A DNA stretch of 64,000 bases. It comes from an uncultured Ilyobacter sp. Its GTDB lineage: Bacteria > Fusobacteriota > Fusobacteriia > Fusobacteriales > Fusobacteriaceae. The number at the start of each line of letters is the position of its first letter. Positions within the stretch are counted from its first letter, which is position 1. Where the stretch lies: the NCBI RefSeq assembly GCF_963668085.1, contig NZ_OY764059.1, positions 1,364,001 to 1,428,000 on the forward strand, read 5' to 3'. The position numbers and the translations under genes were made by a program. Below are positions 37,434 to 46,926 of the stretch, piece by piece. The notes under the pieces were generated by a model. It had not been told where the DNA came from and ran no database searches. It saw only the letters and a program-made list of their open reading frames with translations.

Positions 37434-38753
37434 TTACTCCCCTATATACTCACCGTATTTCCAGGTTCCTACTTTTTTGCTCCCGTCTGAATAATAGTAA
37501 GTTCCCTGCCCATGCTTTTTGCCGTCCTTCCATTTTCCTTTATAGATATTTCCATTAAAATAATAATAAGTACCATTTCCGTCTAAACTACCATCTTTAA
37601 AGTCACCCCTATACTTAGCTCCATTAGACCAAGTATAGGTTCCTTTTCCCGTTCTGCTGTTATCCTTCCAGTCGCCTTCATATTTTGCTCCGTCTGACCA
37701 GGTATAAGTCCCTTTCCCGTGCTGGTTGCCATTCTTCCAGTCGCCTTCATACTTTGATCCGTCAGACCAAATATAAGTCCCGTATCCATTCCTCTTGTCG
37801 TGGTCATTTACCTTTCCAAAATAGTATCCGTTATTATATTCTATTCTTTTCTCCCTTTCCCCCTTTTCCCATATGCCAGTTACTACTTTACCCTCTGCTA
37901 AAGTAACTGTTCCTCCTCCATGCCTCATGTTATTTTCCCAGCTGCCTTCGTATTTGTCGCCGTTTAAATAATAATAGGTGCCGTATCCACTCGCATTACC
38001 ATCTTTCCAGTCACCTTCATATTTTTCTCCGTTAAGAAGAGTAATGGTCCCGTATCCATCTATTTTATCATCCTTAAAGCTACCTTTATATTTACCACCT
38101 ATAGCTAGAGTCAAAGTCCCTTCTCCATTGGCTTTGCCAAACTTCCAGTCACCTTCGTATTTATCTCCGTTAGCTAAAATTATTGTACCGTATCCGTGAT
38201 GATAACCATCTTTAAAATCACCTTCATATTTAGTCCCATCAGTTAAAATTAGGACACCGTATCCGTGATAATAACCACCTTTAAAGTTACCCTCATATTT
38301 ATTACCGTTAGCTGAAGTCAGTATACCATATCCATTTATTTTATCGTCCTTCCACTCACCTTCATACTTCCCACCATCTGACCAGACATAAGTCCCTTTT
38401 CCTTGGTGTATATTTTCCTTTTCACTCTTTACTTCACCTATGTAGTAGCCGTTATCATAAATCCAATAGGCTTTTTCAGATTTAATTTTTTTACCCTTTT
38501 CCCAGTAAGCCTCTATCCAGCTTCCATCCCTAAGAATGAGTTTACCATTTCCATTGGCTAAACCGCTGAATACTTCACCTTCGTATAAGGCAATCCCCTC
38601 ATGCTCATCGATTAGTTGTTGCCTTTCTGGAGAAAGTTTAAAATATTTCTCCACATTATTTCCCCTAGTTAATCTAACAACATCAGAAGCCGATATAGTT
38701 AAATTCAAAAGAACAAAAACCAATAAAACCAAAATAACAATTTTTTTCTTCAT
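37434..38753 (-). CDS. exported MORN-repeat protein
   Basis: A 439-residue protein. A signal peptide (MKKKIVILVLLVFVLLNLTISA) is followed by about 15 MORN repeats of the type KYEGDWKDGNxHGYGT, spanning roughly 55-435. No catalytic domain is present. MORN repeats form extended beta-hairpin strips that often bind lipids or proteins; the target here would be periplasmic or surface-located. The repeats are very regular, so recombination could change copy number. A 32-codon ORF ends 13 bases before its start and may be co-translated. Confidence 0.88.
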   Translation of the reverse strand: MKKKIVILVLLVFVLLNLTISASDVVRLTRGNNVEKYFKLSPERQQLIDEHEGIALYEGEVFSGLANGNGKLILRDGSWIEAYWEKGKKIKSEKAYWIYDNGYYIGEVKSEKENIHQGKGTYVWSDGGKYEGEWKDDKINGYGILTSANGNKYEGNFKGGYYHGYGVLILTDGTKYEGDFKDGYHHGYGTIILANGDKYEGDWKFGKANGEGTLTLAIGGKYKGSFKDDKIDGYGTITLLNGEKYEGDWKDGNASGYGTYYYLNGDKYEGSWENNMRHGGGTVTLAEGKVVTGIWEKGEREKRIEYNNGYYFGKVNDHDKRNGYGTYIWSDGSKYEGDWKNGNQHGKGTYTWSDGAKYEGDWKDNSRTGKGTYTWSNGAKYRGDFKDGSLDGNGTYYYFNGNIYKGKWKDGKKHGQGTYYYSDGSKKVGTWKYGEYIGE

Positions 38754-38765
38754 CTCTTCCCCCTT

Positions 38766-38864
38766 CTAAAATTTATTTTGTCTAACGCCTTTAATATCAA
38801 TAATTACATCTGATAAAAGCATGAAAACATACACAACTAGAGCTAAATTCAAAAAAAAATTCAA
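38766..38864 (-). CDS. possible 32-residue membrane peptide upstream of the MORN gene
   Basis: TTG 38864 lies 7 bases after a perfect AGGAGG (38877-38872) and opens a 32-codon frame ending at TAG 38766. The product, beginning MNFFLNLALVVYVFMLLSDV, is one hydrophobic helix followed by a basic tail (DIKGVRQNKF), the usual shape of small membrane proteins. It ends just before the ribosome site of the MORN gene, so the two could form an operon. No family is recognised. Confidence 0.5.
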   Translation of the reverse strand: MNFFLNLALVVYVFMLLSDVIIDIKGVRQNKF

Positions 38865-38946
38865 AAAAAATCCTCCTATATACACGAGATTACCACAATC
38901 CTAAGAAAATTTCACCTCTATCATATTATTTTTTATAAAATAAAAT

Positions 38947-38976
38947 TTGACATTTCTATCTTTTGGGTATTATAAT
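38947..38976 (+). promoter_or_regulatory. promoter of the thiamine operon
   Basis: TTGACA (38947-38952), an 18-base spacer and TATAAT (38971-38976), about 34 bases before the TPP riboswitch. Confidence 0.8.
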
Positions 38977-39009
38977 CTGAAAAGAAAAACTGAATTTTAT
39001 ATAGCGAAT

Positions 39010-39092
39010 GTTGCTAGGGGAGCCTTTTGGCTGAGAGGAGAATTCCGACCCTTAGAACCTGATCTGGATAATACCAGCGTAGGGAAGCGGCG
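39010..39092 (+). promoter_or_regulatory. TPP riboswitch (THI element)
   Basis: The conserved pieces occur in order: GGGGAGC, CTGAGAGG, ACCCTT, GAACCTGATCTGGATAATACC and GTAGGGAA (the long piece is at 39056-39076). It binds thiamine diphosphate. A terminator at 39151-39179 completes the expression platform. The regulated gene thiC starts only at 39578 because about 400 bases of repeat sequence lie between. Confidence 0.95.
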
Positions 39093-39150
39093 GAACTCTT
39101 TTTATATGAACACTGGGAAAGTCTCATCTTTCTATCAGTTGGATTCTGCT

Positions 39151-39179
39151 GCTCTGTACTTTGGTACAGGGCTTTTTTT
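39151..39179 (+). terminator. terminator of the TPP riboswitch expression platform
   Basis: 9-bp stem GCTCTGTAC/GTACAGGGC (one G-U pair) with loop TTTG and seven T. It would stop transcription when thiamine diphosphate is bound. Confidence 0.85.
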
Positions 39180-39234
39180 ATTTCCCTGAAAAAATTCAAA
39201 TCAATTTCAGAGATCAAAGATTAGAAGATTTCAT

Positions 39235-39501
39235 CACGAATGCACACTAATGAAAATAATAAATTAACACGAATAAAACCTATAAAATAAAAAAGAGAAC
39301 ATCCTTTACTAAAGAGTGCACAGAGAAAAAGCACGGCTATCAGGACAAAGAGAGAAATTCCAAAATAAAAGAAATCTTATCTCTGTTTCAATTTTAACTT
39401 TTAAATGTACCTCACACTTTTATGATGCTCTGTGACCAAAATATTTTAGATTTTACTCTTTATTCGTGATATGTTCTTTCCTCTATTCGTGTTCATTCGT
39501 G
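39235..39501. repeat. CTCTGTG / ATTCGTG repeat block, large imperfect inverted repeat
   Basis: The left half carries CACGAAT at 39235 and 39268 and CACAGAG at 39319. The right half carries the complements CTCTGTG at 39428 and ATTCGTG at 39462, 39485 and 39495. The flanking sequence is also similar: CACGAATG-CACACTAATG on the left, CACGAATG-AACACGAAT on the reversed right. The block lies between the riboswitch terminator and thiC and contains no gene. The same heptamers occur in repeat copies A and B. Confidence 0.7.
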
Positions 39502-39577
39502 GAAAAATATTTTGAATCTGTATTTATTCATTAAGTTAAAAACTCAAATTAAAATATAATTTTACAGGAGGATTAAA

Positions 39578-40858
39578 ATGTCTTATATGACTCAGATGGA
39601 AGCTGCAAGAAAGGGTATCTTCACTAAGGAGATGGAGATCGTATTGAAGGAGGAATCAATCTCTAAAAAAGATCTCATGGAAAAAATGGCTCAGGGAAAG
39701 ATAGTCATCCCTGCGAATAAAAATCACAAATCTCTTTCGCCTAAGGGTATAGGGGAGGGACTCAAGACCAAAATAAACGTAAACCTAGGAGTTTCAGAAG
39801 ACTGCTGCGACCAGGAACTAGAACTTGAAAAGGTTATGAATTCAATAAAACTCGGAGCAGATGCAATAATGGATTTAAGTACATTTGGGGACACAAGAGG
39901 TTTCAGAAGAAAGCTGGCAGATATGTCTCCCGCAGCCTTAGGGACTGTGCCCATGTACGATGCCGTTGCAAAATACGGAAAAAATATAGCATCTATGACT
40001 GTAGAAGATCTTTTCAAAGTAGTAGAGGAACACTGCGAAGACGGTATGGACTTTCTTACAATACACGCCGGTTTAAACCTCACCTGTGTAGAGAGACTAA
40101 AAAAGAATAACAGGCTTACAAAAATTGTCAGCAGAGGGGGATCTATCTTATATGAATGGATGATAAAAAATAATAAAGAAAACCCATTCTATGAGCATTA
40201 TGACAGGCTTCTCGATATATGCAGAAAGTATGACGTAACCCTTAGTCTAGGAGACGGTCTTAGACCTGGAAGTCTAAAGGATGCAACAGATGCACCTCAG
40301 ATCCAAGAACTTATTATCTTAGGAGAGCTCACAAAGGCAGCTTGGGAAAAAGATGTACAGGTTATGATCGAAGGTCCCGGTCATGTCCCACTCAATGAGA
40401 TAGCTACCAATATGCAGCTAGAGAAAAAACTATGCCACGGGGCCCCTTTCTACGTTTTAGGCCCAATTGTCACAGATATAGCTCCAGGTTATGATCACAT
40501 CACATCTGCAATTGGGGGAGCGATAGCTGCTTCTAACGGAGCTGATTTCCTCTGCTATGTAACTCCTGCAGAACACCTTAGACTTCCTACGGCTGAAGAT
40601 GTAAAAGAGGGAATAATAGCCTCAAAAATTGCTGCCCATGTAGGGGATATTTCCAAGGGAATCAAAGGATCCATCGACTGGGACCATGCAATGAGTGAAG
40701 CCAGAGGAACTCTCAACTGGCAAAAAATGTTTGACCTCTGCATAGACCGTGAAAAGGCCATAGAATATCGTCGTTCTGTAATAGAGTCTTCAAAAGGAGA
40801 GGCATGTACAATGTGTGGAGATCTCTGTCCAATCAAAAGATGCAATGAAATTGCCTAG
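39578..40858 (+). CDS. thiC: phosphomethylpyrimidine synthase
   Basis: A 426-residue radical-SAM-like enzyme that converts aminoimidazole ribotide to HMP phosphate. Visible are [30 protein letters not shown] and the C-terminal Fe-S motif [15 protein letters not shown] (CxxCxxxxC). This is the short form typical of anaerobes. The ATG follows ACAGGAGG. It is the first gene of the operon, controlled by the upstream TPP riboswitch. Confidence 0.97.
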   Translation: MSYMTQMEAARKGIFTKEMEIVLKEESISKKDLMEKMAQGKIVIPANKNHKSLSPKGIGEGLKTKINVNLGVSEDCCDQELELEKVMNSIKLGADAIMDLSTFGDTRGFRRKLADMSPAALGTVPMYDAVAKYGKNIASMTVEDLFKVVEEHCEDGMDFLTIHAGLNLTCVERLKKNNRLTKIVSRGGSILYEWMIKNNKENPFYEHYDRLLDICRKYDVTLSLGDGLRPGSLKDATDAPQIQELIILGELTKAAWEKDVQVMIEGPGHVPLNEIATNMQLEKKLCHGAPFYVLGPIVTDIAPGYDHITSAIGGAIAASNGADFLCYVTPAEHLRLPTAEDVKEGIIASKIAAHVGDISKGIKGSIDWDHAMSEARGTLNWQKMFDLCIDREKAIEYRRSVIESSKGEACTMCGDLCPIKRCNEIA

Positions 40859-40955
40859 GGATATCCTCGCCGATAAAGTCACAAATAGAGAGTTTTAAAT
40901 ATTTTAAACCCTCTGAAAAAGGCTGGGAACAGGAAAAAATTTACGAGGAGGTCTT

Positions 40956-41168
40956 ATGGAGATAATATTAAACGGAGAAAAGACAAAAATATCCCCTAAA
41001 GAAAATCTTATGCAGTATGTGAAAGAATTAGGAAAGCAATGGGATATCGATTTAGATGGAGCAGTGGTTCTGATAAATGAGCAAATTGTAAAAAAAGACA
41101 GTTGGGGAAATACATTGATCAATGATGGCGATCTATTGGAAGTTTTATCATTTGTTTCAGGAGGATAA
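40956..41168 (+). CDS. thiS: sulfur carrier protein ThiS
   Basis: A 70-residue ubiquitin-fold protein ([12 protein letters not shown] at the start) ending in the required Gly-Gly (FVSGG). ThiF adenylates this terminus, and the thiocarboxylate supplies sulfur to ThiG. GAGGAGG precedes the ATG. It starts 97 bases after thiC and is followed by thiG after 17 bases. Confidence 0.93.
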   Translation: MEIILNGEKTKISPKENLMQYVKELGKQWDIDLDGAVVLINEQIVKKDSWGNTLINDGDLLEVLSFVSGG

Positions 41169-41185
41169 AAAAGGAGTTTATAAAT

Positions 41186-41968
41186 ATGGACAACAAACTT
41201 ATTTTAGGTGGGCATGTTTTCGAAAGCAGACTTCTCACAGGAACTGGAAAATTTTCTGATAAAAATCTTATTGAACCTATGTTAGATTCCAGCAATTCAC
41301 AGATAATAACAATGGCACTGAGAAGAATCGACTTTAAAAATCCAAAGGAAAATATATTAAATTACATTCCTAAAAATGTAAGGCTTTTACCAAACACCTC
41401 AGGGGCTAGGACTGCTGAAGAGGCAATCAAAATAGCCCGTATAGCAAGGGAAGCAGGATGCGGGGATTTCATAAAAATAGAGATCATAAACGATATGAAA
41501 TACCTCATGCCTGATAACCAAGAGACCATAAAAGCCACAAAGGTTCTTGCAGATGAAGGCTTCATAGTACTTCCATACATGATGCCAGACCTCATAGCGG
41601 CAAAAAAATTAGAGGATGCCGGGGCAGCAGCAGTTATGCCTCTAGGGGCTCCTATAGGTTCTAACAGAGGACTGGAAACAAGGGCTCTTATCGAGATGTT
41701 AAATGACAACAAGAGAGTCCCTATAATCGTAGACGCTGGGATAGGAAAACCCTCCCACGCTGCTGAGGCCATGGAGATGGGATGCGATGCTGTACTTGTA
41801 AATACTGCCATTGCCACTGCCCATGATCCTGTAAAAATGGGAAGAGCATTTTCTCTGGCTGTAGAAGCCGGTCGTGAAGCTCACCTCGCCAAAATGGCAG
41901 AAGAAAAAAAATACGCAAGTGCCAGCTCTCCCCTAACGGGATTTCTTTTTAGAGGTGAAGAAAAATGA
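41186..41968 (+). CDS. thiG: thiazole synthase
   Basis: A 260-residue TIM-barrel enzyme. Family segments are [50 protein letters not shown] and [18 protein letters not shown]. It forms the thiazole phosphate from deoxyxylulose phosphate, dehydroglycine and ThiS thiocarboxylate. Its stop overlaps the thiH start by ATGA, indicating coupled translation. Length is standard. Confidence 0.97.
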   Translation: MDNKLILGGHVFESRLLTGTGKFSDKNLIEPMLDSSNSQIITMALRRIDFKNPKENILNYIPKNVRLLPNTSGARTAEEAIKIARIAREAGCGDFIKIEIINDMKYLMPDNQETIKATKVLADEGFIVLPYMMPDLIAAKKLEDAGAAAVMPLGAPIGSNRGLETRALIEMLNDNKRVPIIVDAGIGKPSHAAEAMEMGCDAVLVNTAIATAHDPVKMGRAFSLAVEAGREAHLAKMAEEKKYASASSPLTGFLFRGEEK

Positions 41969-43068
41969 GTTTCTACGACTTAATGAAAGAGTGGGAGGAT
42001 TTTGACTTTGAAGCTTATTTTTCTAGAGTTTCTCATGAGGATATAAAAAAAACTCTTCAAAAAGAAAAGATGGAAGAGTTGGACCTTTTGAACCTCCTAT
42101 CTCCACAGGCACAGAATTTTCTAGAAGAGATAGCTAAAAAATCTTATGCTGTCACAAGGCAGCACTTTGGAAATATAATATCACTTTATATTCCCCTATA
42201 CGTCTCAAACTACTGTACAAATCACTGTATTTATTGTGGATTCAATAAGGAGAATAAGATCGTAAGAAAACACCTCTCCTTAGAAGAGGTGGAAAAAGAA
42301 CTCATCGCCATATCCGAGACTGGGATGTCCCATATAATCCTCCTTACAGGCGAGGCAAAGGGACTTATCGACATAGATTATCTCAAGGGAATTGTTGAAA
42401 AGGCGGGTAAATACTTCCCATCTGTGTCTATAGAGGTACTTCCTCTAGAAACCGCCGATTACAAACTTTTAAAAAAATCCGGATTAGACGGTTTAACTGT
42501 ATACCAAGAAGTTTATGATGAAAAAATCTATGACCAGGTTCATATTTCAGGAGGTAAGAAGAATTATAGATTCCGTTTAGATACCCCAGAAAGAGGTGGA
42601 AAGGCAGGTCTAAGAAATATAAATATAGCTCCTCTTTTTGGTCTAGGGGAGATAAAAAAAGAAGCCTTTTTCGCAGGCCTGCACTTGAGATACCTCACAG
42701 ACAAATATCTAAACACAGAATTTGGAGTATCCCTTCCTAGAATAAATAGTGCAGAAGGAGGATTCAAAGCTTTTCATAAAATGGATGATGCTGCCTTTAT
42801 TCAGGTGATGATGGCCTACAGACTGTTTCAGCCAAAGGCGGGAATAACAGTATCTACAAGGGAAAGTCATGAATTCAGAAATAATATAATGCCACTGGGG
42901 GTTACAAAATTTTCTGCAGGATCAAAAACAGGTGTGGGGGGATATGCAAAAGGGGACAAGTCAACATGCCAGTTTGAAATAAGTGACAAGAGCAGTATAG
43001 AGGAAACTGAAAAAGCCATAAGAGAAAGGGGGTTTCAGCCTGTCTACAAAGACTGGCACACAATATGA
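41965..43068 (+). CDS. thiH: 2-iminoacetate synthase (tyrosine lyase)
   Basis: A 367-residue radical SAM enzyme. The cluster motif [10 protein letters not shown] has the CxxxCxxC spacing, and the BATS domain lies in the C-terminal third. It cleaves tyrosine to dehydroglycine and p-cresol for ThiG. ThiH, rather than the oxygen-dependent ThiO, fits an anaerobe. It overlaps thiG at the 5' end and thiF at the 3' end by four bases each. Confidence 0.97.
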   Translation: MSFYDLMKEWEDFDFEAYFSRVSHEDIKKTLQKEKMEELDLLNLLSPQAQNFLEEIAKKSYAVTRQHFGNIISLYIPLYVSNYCTNHCIYCGFNKENKIVRKHLSLEEVEKELIAISETGMSHIILLTGEAKGLIDIDYLKGIVEKAGKYFPSVSIEVLPLETADYKLLKKSGLDGLTVYQEVYDEKIYDQVHISGGKKNYRFRLDTPERGGKAGLRNINIAPLFGLGEIKKEAFFAGLHLRYLTDKYLNTEFGVSLPRINSAEGGFKAFHKMDDAAFIQVMMAYRLFQPKAGITVSTRESHEFRNNIMPLGVTKFSAGSKTGVGGYAKGDKSTCQFEISDKSSIEETEKAIRERGFQPVYKDWHTI

Positions 43069-43607
43069 AAATAGGTATAGCAGGAGCCGGAGGAATAGGG
43101 TCAAATGTTGCAGTCCACCTTGTAAGAACGGGAATATCAGAGCTGAAAATAGCAGATTTTGACATTATAGAAAAATCAAATCTAAACAGGCAGTTCTACT
43201 TTCACCATCAGATAGGTGCCTCTAAGGTAGAAACTCTGAAAAAAAATCTGTTGGATATAAACCCCGATGGTAATTTTTGTGTTGAGAATATAAAGCTTAA
43301 CAGGGAAAATATGTCAGATTTTTTTAAAGGTTGTGATATTGTGGTAGAAGCCTTCGATAAATCAAAATATAAGACCATGCTTATAGAGGAGATATACCCT
43401 CTAGGTAAGTTAATTGTCTCAGCATCGGGAATAGCCCACTGGGATCTCGGAAATATAAATATAAAAGAAGTAATGCCAAACCTTTTTGTGGTGGGAGATT
43501 TTGAGAAGGGAATCGAAAATTTTAAGACATATTCTCCTAAGGTATCCATTGCAGCTGCAATGATGGCGGGTATTGTCCTTGAAAAAGGAGGTTTTTATGA
43601 GAAGTAG
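43065..43607 (+). CDS. thiF: ThiS adenylyltransferase (short ThiF)
   Basis: A 180-residue E1-like protein. The ATP-binding motif is IGIAGAGGIGSNVAVHLVRTG, followed by KIADFDIIEKSNLNRQF with the conserved Arg. It is shorter than E. coli ThiF (251) and lacks the C-terminal zinc-binding CxxC part; short forms occur in thiamine operons of clostridia and fusobacteria. It activates ThiS. ATGA overlap with thiH and a 10-base overlap with thiE show tight coupling. Confidence 0.92.
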   Translation: MKIGIAGAGGIGSNVAVHLVRTGISELKIADFDIIEKSNLNRQFYFHHQIGASKVETLKKNLLDINPDGNFCVENIKLNRENMSDFFKGCDIVVEAFDKSKYKTMLIEEIYPLGKLIVSASGIAHWDLGNINIKEVMPNLFVVGDFEKGIENFKTYSPKVSIAAAMMAGIVLEKGGFYEK

Positions 43608-44232
43608 AATAACTATCCCGACAGGTCTCTACGGGATCACAGGAGAGGCCTTTTCCAATGGAAAGAGCAATCTGCAGTGCGTAGAAAGCATGATCAAAGC
43701 AGGGATAAAGATAATACAGTATAGAGAAAAAGATAAACCTCTAAGAGATAAGATCAATGACATAAAAAAGATAAGAGAGCTCTGCAGAGAAAATGAGGTT
43801 CTTTTCATCATAAACGACCATGTGGATATGGCAATATTAGTAGATGCAGATGGTGTACATATTGGACAGGAGGATATGCATCCTTCAGACGTCAGACAGC
43901 TTATTGGACCTGATAAAATCATAGGTCTTTCTACCCACTCACAAGAAGAGGGACTAGCATCTCTAGAAGAAGATATCGACTATATCGGTGTGGGGCCAAT
44001 ATTTCCTACTACCACAAAGGACAGAAAAGCTGTGGGACTTGACTATTTGGACTTTGCAGTGAAAAACTTAGATATTCCCTTCGTGGCTATAGGGGGAATA
44101 AAAGAACATAATATTGAGAAGATAGTAAAGGCAGGGGCAGACAGGATATGTCTCGTGAGCGAGGTTATAGGGGCTCAAGATATAGCTAAAAAAGTTCAAA
44201 GGCTGAATGAGATAGTAGAAAAAAAAGATTGA
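43597..44232 (+). CDS. thiE: thiamine phosphate synthase
   Basis: A 211-residue TIM-barrel enzyme joining HMP diphosphate and thiazole phosphate. Typical segments are IIQYREKDKPLRDK, FIINDHVDMAILVDADGVHIGQEDM, IGLSTHSQEEG and YIGVGPIFPTTTK. The start is ATG 43597, which follows AAAGGAGG and lies inside the end of thiF; an upstream TTG in frame would precede that site. It is the last operon gene, followed by a terminator. thiD and thiM are not in this window. Confidence 0.95.
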   Translation: MRSRITIPTGLYGITGEAFSNGKSNLQCVESMIKAGIKIIQYREKDKPLRDKINDIKKIRELCRENEVLFIINDHVDMAILVDADGVHIGQEDMHPSDVRQLIGPDKIIGLSTHSQEEGLASLEEDIDYIGVGPIFPTTTKDRKAVGLDYLDFAVKNLDIPFVAIGGIKEHNIEKIVKAGADRICLVSEVIGAQDIAKKVQRLNEIVEKKD

Positions 44233-44247
44233 TTTTTGTATTTTACT

Positions 44248-44280
44248 AAAAAAGTCCCGATAAGTTTCGGGACTTTTTTA
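44248..44280 (+). terminator. terminator of the thiamine operon
   Basis: AAAGTCCCGA/TCGGGACTTT with flanking A and T runs. It may also end the converging min operon, whose last stop is at 44286. Confidence 0.9.
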
Positions 44281-44285
44281 CAGTA

Positions 44286-44543
44286 TTAAATTTTTGTATT
44301 TTTTATTGGTATATTTGCTATCAAAGCTGTCTTTCTGCTCTGCTTATCATCCTCTGATATCTCTATATTCAGACTATCTGTATCAATGTCCACATACTTG
44401 GAAATTACAGTTATCAGATCATTTTTCATATCATCGAGAATTCTTGGAGATAGCATAGCTCTGTCATGAATCAAAACAAGCTTCAATCTATCTTTGGCCA
44501 CATTCTTAGATCCGTTCTTCTTAAACATATCGAAAAAACTCAT
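44286..44543 (-). CDS. minE: cell division topological specificity factor MinE
   Basis: An 85-residue protein with the MinE layout. A short membrane-targeting N-terminus (MSFFDMFKK) is followed by the MinD-contact strand VAKDRLKLVLIHDRAMLSP and the dimer domain with DMKNDLITVISKYVDID. It drives MinD off the membrane to produce pole-to-pole oscillation. It is the last gene of minC-minD-minE, starting 8 bases after the minD stop. Confidence 0.93.
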   Translation of the reverse strand: MSFFDMFKKNGSKNVAKDRLKLVLIHDRAMLSPRILDDMKNDLITVISKYVDIDTDSLNIEISEDDKQSRKTALIANIPIKNTKI

Positions 44544-44551
44544 CTTTCCAC

Positions 44552-45343
44552 CTACCTCTTAAAGATTCCTCTTAATTTATTAAAAATCCCATTTCTTGAC
44601 GGGAGCTCTAAAAAACTTACCTCATTGCCTATAACCCTCTGGGATATATTACTATAGGCTTTAGCCGCCAATGAACTTCCTTTAAATATAAGAGGTTCCC
44701 CTTTATTTGTAGATATTATAATATTTTCATCATCTGGAATTATACCCATTACGTCCACTGCCAGAATATCAACTATATCTGATATATCAAGCATATTTCC
44801 CTCTTTTACCATATCAATCTTTATACGGTTTACTATAAGTTTAGAATCTTTTATCTCGTTGGCATCTAAAAGTCCAATAATTCTATCTGCATCTCTCACC
44901 GCTGATATTTCGGGAGTTGTCACAATCAGAGCCTGGTCTGCCGCTGAAATTGCGTTTTTGAATCCCTGCTCTATTCCTGCTGGGCAATCTATTATAATAA
45001 AATCAAAATCTTCTTTTAAAGCCTCTATAAGAGTCTTCATCTGTTCAGGGTTAACCGAGTTTTTATCCTTTGTCTGAGCCGCAGGGAGTAAAAATAGGTT
45101 GTCACATCTCTTATCCTTTATTAGAGCCTGCCTTATCCTGCAGTGGCCCTCTACTACATCTACCAAATCATAAACTATCCTGTTTTCAAGGCCCATAACC
45201 ACATCTAAATTTCTTAATCCGATATCAGCATCAATAAGAAGAGTTTTCTTTCCCTGAAGAGCAAGTCCCACACCCAAATTTGCTGTTGTGGTAGTCTTTC
45301 CCACTCCACCTTTACCAGAAGTTATAACAATTACTTTTGCCAT
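44552..45343 (-). CDS. minD: septum site-determining ATPase MinD
   Basis: A 263-residue ParA/MinD ATPase. The deviant Walker A motif SGKGGVGKTTTTANLG, the switch region DADIGLRNLDVVMGLENR and DCPAGIEQGF are present. A C-terminal amphipathic helix (GIFNKLRGIFKR) serves for membrane binding. It recruits MinC and MinE to the membrane. The start is ATG 45343 after GGGAGTG; six in-frame codons upstream overlap that site and are excluded. Confidence 0.97.
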   Translation of the reverse strand: MAKVIVITSGKGGVGKTTTTANLGVGLALQGKKTLLIDADIGLRNLDVVMGLENRIVYDLVDVVEGHCRIRQALIKDKRCDNLFLLPAAQTKDKNSVNPEQMKTLIEALKEDFDFIIIDCPAGIEQGFKNAISAADQALIVTTPEISAVRDADRIIGLLDANEIKDSKLIVNRIKIDMVKEGNMLDISDIVDILAVDVMGIIPDDENIIISTNKGEPLIFKGSSLAAKAYSNISQRVIGNEVSFLELPSRNGIFNKLRGIFKR

Positions 45344-45364
45344 TTTTATCACTCCCAAAAATAA

Positions 45365-46036
45365 CTAGATTTTCATCATGTCTCTCAGTGTTATCTTGTT
45401 AAAATCCTCTATATGCATCTTCCCGTCTTTTATATATGCCACTTCCAAGCTGCCTTCCTTTTTCACCCTATTTGTGACAAGCATATCCTCTGCTGGATTT
45501 CTGGCTATATTTTTACCTATTCTCAGCTGGATAGGATTCATTTTAAGGGCACTTATAAAGGCCTCATCTTCATCCTCTATACCTGCGTGGGCTGTACCGT
45601 TCAGATAGCCCAGAACTACTATGTTTCCCTTTGCAGTTACTATGGCTCCCGGATTTATGTCCCCTAGAACAACCAAATTTCCTTCATAATGTACACTTTG
45701 ACCGGACCTCAGGTTTCCCTTATAAAATTTTGTCACACCTTCATCTATTACAGTTTCAGGCATAATAAAGCTTCCTATAAAGGATTTACCATTTGACATA
45801 ATATAAGTTATTCGGATATCACTTTCCCTTCTGATTATTTCAACAAGCTGATTTTCCTCATTCTCTGAAAGACTTCTATTTGAAAACTCTATGGCAACCT
45901 TTGCATTTTTCAAAAATTTCTCTGCTTCTCTGAGTTTTTCTTCAAGATTTTTCTTCAGTGTCTCATAATCAATTTCAGCGTCTAAATGAATTACCAGTCT
46001 GTCCTCTTTTCCCTTTAAAATAACATAATTATCCAT
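45365..46036 (-). CDS. minC: septum site-determining protein MinC
   Basis: About 223 residues. The C-terminal MinC domain (about 100-200) has the beta-helix signature LRSGQSVHYEGNLVVLGDINPGAIVTAKGNI (in part), followed by NGTAHAG. The N-terminal FtsZ-interaction domain is less conserved. It blocks FtsZ ring assembly away from mid-cell. The start may be ATG 46036 (8 bases after AAGGG) or GTG 46045. First gene of the min operon. Confidence 0.93.
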   Translation of the reverse strand: MDNYVILKGKEDRLVIHLDAEIDYETLKKNLEEKLREAEKFLKNAKVAIEFSNRSLSENEENQLVEIIRRESDIRITYIMSNGKSFIGSFIMPETVIDEGVTKFYKGNLRSGQSVHYEGNLVVLGDINPGAIVTAKGNIVVLGYLNGTAHAGIEDEDEAFISALKMNPIQLRIGKNIARNPAEDMLVTNRVKKEGSLEVAYIKDGKMHIEDFNKITLRDMMKI

Positions 46037-46174
46037 CGGCTCCACCCTTCATAAAGTGTGTTCAATTTAAGTATAGCATACCATTTTTGCCTTATCAACT
46101 AAAGGCTTTAAAAAAAATGGCTTTTTTCTCCCTTTTTTGATATGATTTTATTTAATAGACAAAGGAGGTAATCT

Positions 46175-46918
46175 ATGCGTGGTATTTATCTGGCAGGTGA
46201 ATCTTTTTTTGAAGCTTTTTCCGTTATCAAAACCGGTAAAATGAAAAAGTTTTATCTCTTACCTGGTGTTATAAACCTCATACTTATTAATCTTCTTTAT
46301 AGATTAAGTAAATATGTCTCGTTTAATATTTTTTCACAACTTGAGACTTACTTCAACCTACGAACTTATGAAAACATTGCTTTTATAATTATAAAGGTTA
46401 TAATCATCCTTCTGTCATTCTTACTTTATTTTTTAGTTTATAAGGCTCTTCTTCTTATCGTTCTTTCACCATTTCTGAATTATATCTCAGAAAGAACCGA
46501 GAGAACACTGGAAAATCGAAAATTTGAATTTTCCTTCAGGGACAATATGAGGTTCATCTGGAGAGGCATCGTAATTTCCTGTAAAAGTTTTTCAAAAGAG
46601 ATTATAGGGACACTGATACTTCTGCTTCTGGGAATGATACCGTTTTTAAGTCTTACGGTTCCTTTTTTAATTTTCCTTCTTCAGGCATATTATATTGGTT
46701 TTTCATTTATGGATTACACCCTTGAAAGACACAATTATTCTTCAGAGGAAAGTCTGATTTTTTTAAAAAAAAATTGGGTTTTTTCAGCCTTCAGCGGGGC
46801 TCTGTTTACCATGGTATTTCTGATACCACTTATAGGGGTATTTATAGCACCCTTGGTGTCATGTGTAGCCGTAACCCTTGGAACCTTAAAAATCATAGAC
46901 AGTGAAAAATCTAATTAA
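46175..46918 (+). CDS. EI24/CysZ-like membrane protein
   Basis: A 247-residue protein with about five membrane segments. The N-terminal FEAFSVIKTGKMKKFYLLPGVINLILI and later LIVLSPFLNYISERTERTLENR and AYYIGFSFMDYTLERH resemble the EI24 (CysZ/YpmT-like) family, which includes the sulfate permease CysZ. No sulfur-assimilation genes are adjacent, so the substrate is open. AAAGGAGG precedes the ATG. Divergent from minC. Confidence 0.75.
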   Translation: MRGIYLAGESFFEAFSVIKTGKMKKFYLLPGVINLILINLLYRLSKYVSFNIFSQLETYFNLRTYENIAFIIIKVIIILLSFLLYFLVYKALLLIVLSPFLNYISERTERTLENRKFEFSFRDNMRFIWRGIVISCKSFSKEIIGTLILLLLGMIPFLSLTVPFLIFLLQAYYIGFSFMDYTLERHNYSSEESLIFLKKNWVFSAFSGALFTMVFLIPLIGVFIAPLVSCVAVTLGTLKIIDSEKSN

Positions 46919-46926
46919 TTTGTTAG

